A stretch of DNA of 64,000 nucleotides from Obelidium mucronatum (taxonomy: Eukaryota; Chytridiomycota; Chytridiomycetes; Chytridiales; Chytriomycetaceae), in NCBI GenBank assembly GCA_025765595.1, contig JAIVFH010000016.1, positions 124,001 through 188,000 of the forward strand. The letters are read 5' to 3'. Made by a program: the position numbers and the translations under genes. Under the pieces are notes generated by a model, which was not told the DNA's origin, ran no database searches, and saw nothing but the letters and a program-made list of their open reading frames with translations. The number at the start of each line of letters is the position of its first letter. The first letter of the stretch is position 1. This document shows positions 55,675-64,000 of the stretch, piece by piece.

Positions 55675-56210
55675 TCACATCAAAAACAAAAACAAAAACA
55701 AGATTAGTGAACACACATATTTCACACCACATATCACACCAATTTATGTACCATCACTCTGTTGCAACGCTCAGTTTATTAAAGTTAAAAAAAGTTTAAA
55801 AAGGTTTTTTAGTTGCATTTGTAATGACACTCACTTGATACACTACAACACAGTTTTTTGTGCCATTCATCAATCTCTTTGCATCAAAACAATAAAAGTA
55901 GGAAGTTGAGAGTTAGCGGGGGACGTTTGCTTCATTAAGAAAACTTACCATGGAATCTCAAACCATGGGCGTCAACAAAGACAGTTCAAACTCAACGGAC
56001 CTCACCTTCCCTCAGTCGACATGAAATTAACCCTCAGTTTAACCCATTGATCCCTCAGTCAACCTATAGCGCCATCGCCCAAAAAACCCCCAGGCCCCAG
56101 ACATGCAAACGTGTAGCTTAGAGTACTTTGCAATTTTGCCCCACTGTGTAGGATTTGCATCCCAATACCAATGGTTTAGAGCATGCCATCATTAGGGTGA
56201 GTTGTTGTTG

Positions 56211-56212
<2 letters not shown>
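55675..56212. other. AT-rich stretch without recognisable gene
   Basis: A 94-codon open frame (55625-55909) has no known features. Repeated AAAACAAAAACAAAAAC (about 55684-55700) and general AT richness suggest decayed mobile DNA or an intergenic spacer. Confidence 0.4.

Positions 56213-56247
<35 letters not shown>
56213..56247. repeat. 35-nt poly-G run followed by CCCCC
   Basis: An uninterrupted G run preceded by (GTT)n and followed by CCCCCTTTTT. Long G homopolymers are rare in genomes and hard to sequence, so the length may be wrong or the site may mark an assembly join. Confidence 0.85.
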
Positions 56248-56251
<4 letters not shown>

Positions 56252-56519
56252 CTTTTTGAAATAACCAAGCATCTCAAATGACAACTGAGGGAAAATTTTG
56301 TCAAGGATCTCATATCGGAGGAAGCAACACATTCACACACCAAGTTTTGCCCTTGAGTTGGTTTGATTTCTTTCCCCAAAAGAAAAAAAAAGGTAAAAAA
56401 TGAAAATCCTGGCAGTTTAAAGGGCCCAACACCATCGGCTTGTGCGCAAGGATTTGTACAATCTTACTGCAGATGTTCCAAGTTCTTAAAAATACAACCA
56501 AGGTGCTGCCAACAAATCC

Positions 56520-56816
56520 TTGGATGTAATTACAGAATACATGACCAAGTTTTACAGGGCGTACTTCCTGGGTCTTTGCAATTTTTATGCAAGGATTTGT
56601 CGCAAACTCAAGGAATACAAGGCTGCCGTGGTCAAAGGCCCTTCCAGTGTCAAAGCCAAAACACAACTTGCCTCTACAATTTTGTCCCAGCTAGATGACA
56701 AGTTTTTGAATGAATTTTCCACCTGTGCTTTCTCATACAACTCTCCACGGGCAGCCAAATGTCAGCGGGACCAAAACAACTATGCTTACACCATCAAGTT
56801 GCTGTACCAAAGATAA
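56520..56816 (+). pseudogene. ORF fragment of unknown, probably transposon-derived protein
   Basis: Ninety-eight codons: MDVITEYMTKFYRAYFLGLC, ARICRKLKEYKAAVVKG, then FSTCAFSYNSPRAAKCQRDQ, ending at TAA. It is helical and basic and in frame with an upstream stretch (NLTADVPSS) after a stop. No family recognised. It lies among other fragments and has no clear splice partners. Confidence 0.3.
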
Positions 56817-57129
56817 AGAATAAACCATAGTGAGATTGGAGCTCAGGTAATTTGTCAGGCAATTCACTTTGAGCGTCAGATGGAATATCCCCACCATTGT
56901 CAGATGCATTCATTTCCGAATCCCCAGTGGGGGAAGATCCACGAGAACATCCAAGGGAATCAATCATCCCCATTAGCAGAAGCCACAATTTGAGACAAGG
57001 AACCCAGACCAACTGTTGTGGAATGCATTGTTTTCTTGCGGCTTCTGGATGCACAACTTGAACTTGAATGTGCCATGCCAGATCGGCAGTGATTTTAAAC
57101 TGCTTTCTACAGCCAAATGTACAGTGCAT
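56794..57129 (-). pseudogene. ORF fragment with a C2H2-like zinc finger
   Basis: 111 codons from ATG 57129. It opens MHCTFGCRKQFKITADLAWH and has a second His eight residues on (HIQVQVVH), close to a C2H2 finger in spacing but not perfect. The C-terminus is acidic (NASDNGGDIPSDAQSE). No family recognised; overlap with the plus-strand fragment at 56816 suggests at least one of the two is not real. Confidence 0.3.
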
Positions 57130-57256
57130 TTAGTGCTAATGCCAATGGAAATGGTGGGGTTTCATCTTTTTATTGGAGGGGTTCCAAAAAGTTCCAAAAA
57201 GTTCCAAAATTTGCTATCTGTTCCGAAAAAAAAACCCAAAAATAAACTATCACAAA

Positions 57257-58812
57257 ATGGCAAACAATGAGCTGGCAGCAAGAGCAAAAATCCTTACCAA
57301 GGAGAAGCTTTTGAAGCTAAAGAAAGCAACAGGGGCCATGCCAGCACTGCTGGCACAGTAAGGAGATTGTTTTTTATTGATTGATTGATTGCTTTCTTAC
57401 TTACAAAACACATCCAAAAAGCTCTCAGGACTCCAAATCATACCCAAAGGTGTGGCAACAGCAGTTTCAAAACTCGAAGGACTCCCCTTGGCCCTTACAG
57501 TGGCTCTGGACGTCTCCCAGATTGTGGTGATTGTGAGAGACAACAAACTGTGACTTCAGGAAATTGTTCAAGCCCTCTGGGAGGCTCAAACCGCGTGCCA
57601 AACCAATCAGAAAGCAGAGAACAGCTCTGGGACTGACTGAGCAAGCTGTAAGTGTGTTACTTAATTTATTTATTGTTTTTCCACAAAATTCTGACATAAA
57701 GTTACACAAGCCAAATGGATAACCTTGGCCTAACATTCCAGAAACGCACTCTCTGACCAGTTTTTTTTCACACCTGACAATTCTAAAACTGTTGAGACCC
57801 TCTGGGCCATTTTGGAAGAACTTCTTGGAGTCTCTGCTGCAAGCATCAGGTTTCGAATTTACCTCCCTTGATGCCCTCACCTCCTCCCAATTGAAGAATT
57901 AAAAAACCAAACAATTTTCCGCAGCTCCCTTCTCAGCTATTTCGTAAAACAATTCATGGCCATCGATCTTTACAAGCTGAACGGAGACAACTTGGTAGCA
58001 TTGAACCTCATTACTGATGTAAGTGGTATTTGAATTCACTTCACTATAGTACATTTTTCATAACTTAGTGTCACCAACAGATTTCTGTATCGAGACGTTG
58101 GGAATTCTCAAAGAACCGGTCCACAGCTTTTCATGCACAATGACTTTTTGACTTCTGCTACTGAGTTTCTCAAGTTGTCTGACACCACTCGGGTTTTATC
58201 CAAGCTTTTTGCAAACTAAATCCATGCACACCCTTGCTTGCATTGCATGTTGCGTAAGTTTTGACAGAACTTATATGATTACTTAACAGGTTCAACATGT
58301 CATTGATTTGATTGCAGTCAATCAACGTGACCTTATATTTGAGGGGCAATCTGGAAGAATGTACACGGACTTTCTGGATGTCTTCAACTATGATGGTGAT
58401 GACGCAGCAAAGCTTGACAATCGTGAAATTATGGTTGAAGGACACAATTGTTTCTACTCTGCCATGGCTCATAGGCTTCAAGGGGTCAGGTGTAGCACAT
58501 GCTTTTAATACATTTGAATACACAAATACATGCATGCACATGCATTCCTGCTGTTTCCTGATGATGGACACACGTATTCCCTTTGGCCCCTTTTCTGGAG
58601 GTGATGATCTTTACACAGTATGGAAAAGCTGTAAAGCTATCTCCGTGTGGGGACCATTGAGGGAGAAAAGATTTGCCATCATTCTTTTTGCCGAGAAGTG
58701 GACCACTGACTTTTTGTTCAACCCAAAGAAAAAGAAGGGGGAAAAGAATTGTACATTTAGGGGCAACCTGAGCTTCCCGTTGGATGAAGGGAGATTGAGA
58801 ATGAAGTTTTAA
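57257..58812 (+). pseudogene. Scattered plus-strand exon-like fragments of an unrecognised gene
   Basis: Blocks that look like decayed exons: MANNELAARAKILTKEKLLK (57257-57360); GVATAVSKLEGLPLALTVAL with one stop (57445-57640); SKTVETLWAILEELLGVSAA (57770-57870); LYRDVGNSQRTGPQLFMHND and SDTTRVLSKLFAN (58090-58220); and RDLIFEGQSGRMYTDFLDVF with DNREIMVEGHNCFYSAMAHR (58327-58508). Between them are short AT-rich, intron-like gaps, some with GTAAGT donors (57650, 58020, 58251). Order and strand agree, so one former gene is plausible. Function unknown; location suggests a mobile element. Confidence 0.3.
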
Positions 58813-59205
58813 CTGCCTGAATAAATTGGTTGTTTTTTTTTTGACATAGTAAATCTCTTACTGCCACAGTATCAGAAAGTCTTTCTGCAGATTCAACATG
58901 TACACCAAAAAGAACTCACAGCCAGCAGCAACTTTTCAGATAGTTTCCACTGACACTGTTTTTTTTACTCTGTCACAACAAAAGGACAAATCCAGGCTTG
59001 CATTGGGAGCTGAATTGCAGTACCCCAAATCCATCAATAAATGTGTCCTTTGAGAGCTCTATCAAATAGGTGACGCGTGTTTACTGCAGGGGTTCCTCTG
59101 AAGTCTCAATGTCATCCTTCTCCTTTCTTGAAATGAGGACCCTTCCATAGTCACTCCAAGACGTTGTTTTGCCTCAAAATCCTTCGTGGCAGCCACCTCC
59201 AGGGA
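58813..59205. other. Spacer without recognisable gene
   Basis: 393 bp with no open frame of note on either strand and no repeat structure that I could see. Confidence 0.4.
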
Positions 59206-59667
59206 TCAGCAATCCAGCCACTCCCAAACCCAGTTGAAAAGAGCACTTGAACACAATGGGTGAGTCAACATGCACAGATCCTTGCATTTACTTGTTGCGC
59301 ACTTCCCCCGGAAACTATACATTAACAGGTTCCCAGAATGGATCCATGATTCTGCACACGTCAACTTTGAGACGTTGGTCTTGCCAGTGAAGGCAGCAAT
59401 GACTTTCACTGACTGCTCCATGTAGTAGTGGTGATTGTGGCACTCTCCGCATCTTCCTGACATGTAAGCAACTTTTCCATATGGAGTTGGAGTACCAGTG
59501 GTGCAGAAGGTGATTGGTTTAGGGACTACTGGTTGTTTTTTTGTCTTCTTTGCTCCCGTCTTCTTTGCCCATGCCGCCTTGTGGTCAGTCTTTGGATTTG
59601 ACCCCTTTCGGTCTCTGATCCTGGATGATGTTGGCAACGGCAATCTAAATACACTTCTGGGTGCCAT
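59206..59667 (-). CDS. Small Cys/His-rich basic protein, unrecognised
   Basis: Intact 153-codon frame with an ATG at 59667. The N-terminus is basic (DRKGSNPKTDHKAAWAKKTG), and the middle has GRCGECHNHHYYMEQSVKV, a C-x-x-C-H-x-H-H cluster that could bind zinc. A second set, CATSKCKDLCMLTHPLC, follows. No family recognised. It lies among transposon fragments, so it may be an exon of a mobile-element gene rather than a free-standing host gene. Confidence 0.4.
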   Translation of the reverse strand: MAPRSVFRLPLPTSSRIRDRKGSNPKTDHKAAWAKKTGAKKTKKQPVVPKPITFCTTGTPTPYGKVAYMSGRCGECHNHHYYMEQSVKVIAAFTGKTNVSKLTCAESWIHSGNLLMYSFRGKCATSKCKDLCMLTHPLCSSALFNWVWEWLDC

Positions 59668-60754
59668 AGGTAAATGTCTCGTTGTTGTCCATGTTTTCAG
59701 TTCACATATTTTCTGCGTTTTTTTGTTACTGTGCTCTTATATTTTTTTAGCACTCTGCAGAAGATAGTGCCAATTCCAACAATGTGGTCCAACAATAGAA
59801 CAGGTTAAACCTGGGTGCAAAATCTTCAAACAAGCTTTAAACTCCAAAAGAAAACTGTCACCATCCCCTTTGGTCCCCACAAGGTTTCCTCCCTTACTTT
59901 CTACAGTCTTTTGCCTTTGGTAAGTCTACTGCTGCTTCTTCAAGTCTCGCATTTCTCCAGTTGCTGCTCCACCTGCCTCTGCTTCCCCTGATGCTCCTCC
60001 TGCCATTGCTCCTCCTGCCCCTGTTCTTCATGCCCCTGTTCCACCTCTTGCTGCTCCCAGTTCTACTTGTCCTGCTGCTCTAGCCCTGACTGTTGCTACA
60101 AATGCTTCTCAAGACACCTTTGTCCCTGTTAACGCAGCAACTGGAACTTCTGCTGCTGCCCCTACGCAACAGGTCATTGTTTTGAATGAGACTATTTATG
60201 TCAACCTGATGTTCTTTTTTTGTATTGTCTCTAGTAGTCCACTTGTCTGCACGTGGACCCTACATCAAGTTTGAGCCCTAAGGGAGACCTGTCTTTGCTT
60301 CTGCTGAACAAGGGGTCATGTGGTGAATCTACTGGGACATTATCTTCAAATGTCCTGACTGCGTTTGCTCCACAATGATGGGACTTTCCTTTTTTCCTGC
60401 TTTTCTGAAACTCAATCTAACCAAACACACAACTCTAGGTCAGCAAAGGTTCTCCCAACAATGTTTCTCCAACATCTGAAATGACAACTATGCCAAAACT
60501 GTTGTCAGAGTTCCAAGAAGGTGATCTTGGTTGTGTTCACTTGTGACAGTCGGTAACAAGGGACAATTTGTCCTCAAAAGTACTGCACGTTTCTACAAAG
60601 CTCCAGTGAATGCTTATGAGTCTGATTTTTCTGATTGGCTTCATTTGTTATTGTTGAAAAAAAATATGTTGTGAAACACCTGTTCTTATGAATCCATTAG
60701 TTGTCGTTTTTATTTGAGATGATTGAGCCAACACCATAACAAAAGTTTATTGAC
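59668..60754. other. Transposon-like spacer with a Pro/Ala-rich coding remnant
   Basis: Plus-strand positions about 59950-60170 encode an uninterrupted Pro/Ala/Ser-rich stretch (VAAPPASASPDAPPAIAPPA...). It is followed by an intron-like piece ending TTGTCTCTAG at 60234 and a few more codons (VVHLSARGPYIKFEP) before a stop. The composition resembles the Pro-rich part of the degenerate gene at 54530-54660. The remaining sequence to the end of the ABC gene has no features. Confidence 0.3.
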
Positions 60755-63700
60755 TTATTCAACCCCTTTTTTAAAATTCCAAGCCTTTTTTGAAAGTTCA
60801 AGAATTTCATCAAATTCTCCAGTCTCCTGACACATTCTATGGAATTGCCCAGTTATCAAAGACTTTCTATCTTCATTGGGTTTGCTTGATGACAAATCTT
60901 GTTGCATTATCAACTCAAAAGGAGATGCATATTCTACAACTCTTCCATCGTCAAGTACAAGAATTCTGTCACTATAGGGGCGGGTCTGTTAAACTTTTGA
61001 TTGCAAAAAAAAGTAAATTCACCCAACTAATCAGCGACTGATTTCAAGCGATGAGCAATGCAAAAAATAGTGCGGTCCCACAATCGCTCACGAATGGTAT
61101 TTTGGATTCGAGCATCTGTACTCTCTCAACAGTCAAAAAAAAAAAAATTGCAACTAAAAAGTAGTGTAGGTGGTTACCTGTTGGTCCATCAATTGAGGCA
61201 GTGGCCTCATCCAAAAAGACAATACGTGTGTTCCGTAACAAAGCTCGTGCCATACAAAGCAGTTGACGCTGTCCCTGAGAAAAGTTGGCCCCATTTTCTG
61301 TCACTGGAGTATCAAGTGTGATTGAACTTTCTTGCTGCTGTTGCTGCCAACTGCACAATGAAGGAGACTCTGTAAGAGTGTCGTCACTACCAGTCGGAGA
61401 AATCGCAGTCGTAGTTTGCTGAAGTGAGTCCAGAACATGAGTTGCCTTCAAAACTTGCCAAATCTCCTTGTCCGAATACTCGTTGAATGGGTTCAAATTC
61501 GAACGCAGCGTTCCTGGAAAGTACAGAATGATATGAGAAAACTACAAATATGTTTAATACGTCCCACCTTCAAAGAGCACAGGATCCTGAGGAATAATTG
61601 TAAGGCGTGACCGCAAATCATGCAGCCCCATCTTAGACAGGTCAAAATTATCAATTTCTATGGTTCCTTCATGGAAAGGGATAATTCGAAAGAAGGCGAG
61701 AGACAGAGTGCTCTTCCCTGCGCCAGTTCGACCCACAACACCCACTTTTTCTCCAGCCTTGACGTAAAAATTCAAGGACTTCAGTACACATGGCTGATCT
61801 GCTGCATATTTGATAGAAAGGTTCGTGACTTTCACATTTCCCTGTTCGGGCCACTATGTTTGCAAAAAAAAAAAAATTTGAAAAGGAAAAAACAACACAA
61901 AAAAACAAAGTAATGTGTTACATTTCCCGGTGGTCTATAGTTTGGGTTAACTCGAGGAGGCTCTTGTTCCACTTCCGAATATTCAACTACTCTTTCAACA
62001 GAGTCCAAAGCCATTTCCATTTCTGCATGCATCCGAACGACCCACACCAAAGCGTCGCTAAACTTTCCAGCATAAAGAAGGATAATTCCGGCCCAACCCT
62101 TTGTAATATAGGAGTATCCAAACACAATGGTGAGTCCTGAACAAAGAACAACAGTCGCGCTTATCAAGTCAGTACGAATACACAGCCATCTGTTTCCAGC
62201 CCAGAGAGTATAAAAGAAGCGGTGGTTATTGTCCACCTTTTCATTGTTTTGAGCAAGAAATCTATTGCATTGTCGAAATGCTCTGATGGTCGCGACTCCA
62301 TTTAATGTTTCCGAGAATTGGTTGTAGATTGGTGAGCGAGAGACAGATTCCAGTCTCTTCAAAGCCCGTGATGCGTTTAAATACATTTTTCCAACATGTA
62401 AAGAAACCATAGCTGTATAGAAATTTTTTGGAGTTTAGTGATGCCTAACCAAAAAGGGAGATGAATTACCGATCGGAACAACTGCCAGAAGGAAGTATTT
62501 ACTTCCGCTTGAAATAACTATGATTACAGACACTCCAATAAAAACTCGGTTCAGAAAGAATCTGACAGTAGTCATGACTCCTTGATCGACAACGCTGATA
62601 TCCTTAGAGAAGCGGTTGAGAATACGGCCAATAGGAGTGACTTCAAAAAACCGAAGAGGTGCACCAAGCATGGCGGTAATGAGTTTTTTATGCAAATGCG
62701 TCGCAGCTCGGATGGCGCAAGTAATTGAGATAAAGGAGTTGAGGTTGTTTGCGATAATTATTCCAAACCCAAAAAGTCCATCTGGTGTCATTTTATCAGT
62801 CATAGCTCAAAAAGCTTACTCACAAAAACTTACAGATAAATATATAATAAGCGGTGCTTGTGTCAGATTTGACAGTCTTCACAGCTTGATGACCGTCAGT
62901 TTCGGTCAATATGCTAGCTACTGCGTTACTAATAGAGCTACTCCAAGGTGATATAGTAGATATTAACATTGAATCTATTTGAGATTCGCTGAAGTAGGTT
63001 GAATTGACTACGTACAATGACTTTTAGCGTCTCAAAGTTTCTAACCCAAGAGAATCACATACCATTGCCCGCCTCGCTCCATTTCTTCAGCCAATAGTCA
63101 TTTCCAAACTGAACTAGAATTGTAACCCAGAATGAAGCCAAAAACGTGACTCCGTAGAAAACCCCTCCGGCAGCCGCCAAATAAGCCCCATACACCTTCA
63201 AACTAACGTTCCCAGTAGCCATTTTCTCAGTCTGTACCAGAGTTTTATCTGGGGTTTGAGAATCTGTACTCATCGACGTAGAAAGTCTTGGCGTGTGCTT
63301 CATTCGGGGAGACTCGTTCAGGTCACCCAACATTTGCTCATTCACATCATGAACTTCTGGGTTTTGTGCAATTTCCAATGGCGTTCCGCTGGCCAGTACT
63401 TCCCCACCTTTCATGAAGACGACAAAATCCGCAGAAGGAAGGACGAGGGACACTGCGTGAGTAACCAAAATCACAGTCCGATTCCTCAATAAAGGACCAT
63501 TAATTGCATGAGTCATCAAGTATTTTGCAGTTGGTGCGTCTACCGCAGACAGTGGGTCATCCAGAATAACAATACTTGCGTTCGAGTACAAGCATCTTGC
63601 AAGGGAAATTCGTTGTTTTTGACCTCCACTCACATTCACTCCCTTCTCCCCAATTTCCGTTTTATCTCCACTTTCGAGTGTTTCCATATCCTTGAGTAAT

Positions 63701-64000
63701 GCCGCAGCCTCCAAAACGTGATGGTATCGATCTGGGTCATAGGCTCTTCCCATCAAGATATTGTCCCTTATAGTGGCATTCAGAAGCCACGCCGTTTGGG
63801 CTCCGTAAGCAATAACGGGGTGATTTGTTGTCCCATCGTGCATGCAGATGCTGCCAGATACTCGTTTGAGTTCTCCAAGAAGGGCAAGGCAGAGAGACGA
63901 TTTTCCACTTCCTGTGCTTCCACAGATAACATTCAGGCCGTTAATTTTAAATTCAATATTAAGGTTGGTTAAGGCAAAGGATGCTGCTGGGAGCGATTGT
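60755..64000 (-). CDS. ABCC/MRP-type ABC transporter, C-terminal part
   Basis: Partial at the right edge. Exons in transcript order: 64000-63063, 63007-62834, 62781-62470, 62412-61922, 61853-61568, 61513-61178, 61115-61028 and 60971-60755, all in phase, ending at TAA. The first exon holds NBD1: Walker [13 protein letters not shown], signature [16 protein letters not shown], Walker [15 protein letters not shown] linker and the second transmembrane domain follow ([54 protein letters not shown]). NBD2 has Walker [26 protein letters not shown], signature [16 protein letters not shown] and Walker [13 protein letters not shown], then the H-loop CIAHRL. A Gln-rich insert (WQQQQQESS) lies before the NBD2 signature. 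All catalytic motifs are present. Probably a vacuolar or plasma-membrane exporter of glutathione or drug conjugates; substrate unknown. Confidence 0.92.

Noticed and set aside
1..64000. tRNA or rRNA genes
   Set aside because: No cloverleaf with A/B boxes or rRNA-like conserved core was seen on either strand; a tRNAscan or Rfam search would be decisive.

Overview
This window is nuclear DNA of a eukaryote, most likely an early-diverging (zoosporic, chytrid-like) fungus. Nearly every gene is split by short introns (about 43-100 nt, GT...AG, often GTAAGT/GTGAGT). Intergenic DNA is AT-rich and very short. The gene set mixes fungal families (UNC93-like transporter, PHO80/PCL-like cyclin, threonine dehydratase, ABCC transporter) with families usually associated with animals or flagellates (ADCY10-like soluble adenylyl cyclase, BTG/TOB). 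The phylum call is an inference; no rRNA or other marker is present.

Layout. 1-42.6 kb is a dense gene arm: start of an exopolyphosphatase gene (-), soluble adenylyl cyclase-like (-), AT-hook protein (+), PCL-type cyclin (+), an unrecognised multi-exon gene (+), threonine dehydratase (-), PH-domain protein (-), multi-pass membrane protein (+), UNC93-like transporter (-), second PH-domain protein (+), a 1,947-residue coiled-coil protein (+), NFX1-type zinc-finger protein (-), arrestin-like/SH3 protein (-), two membrane proteins (+), CCDC174-like (+), DMT/SLC35-like transporter (+), oxidoreductase-like zinc protein (-), UBA-PTH2 (+), membrane dipeptidase (+) and BTG/TOB (+). Neighbours are often separated by only 11-90 bp, including divergent start codons 33 and 80 bp apart.

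42.7-60.7 kb is a transposon graveyard, and its order of events can be read from the sequence. A copia-type LTR retrotransposon (43203-53966, minus strand, broken frames, very short terminal repeats, 5-bp target duplication AAACA) landed just inside an intron of an older degenerate minus-strand gene. A PIF/Harbinger-like element (46821-52985; Myb-like protein plus DDE transposase) then landed in the copia coding region. Last, a hAT element (47395-50342; exact 8-bp duplication AGAGGCAG, apparently intact 787-residue transposase) landed in the Harbinger Myb-like gene. East of the copia are unrecognised ORF fragments and a 35-nt poly-G run. The host arm resumes with an ABCC/MRP-type transporter (-) that runs off the right edge.

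Three observations cut across genes. Several genes have a very GC-rich first exon encoding Ala/Pro/Gly-rich sequence that stops abruptly. Neighbouring genes are packed unusually tightly. Three DNA-level insertions are nested with mostly readable boundaries. Exon coordinates below were chosen by hand so that splice sites and reading phase agree; they have not been tested against RNA.
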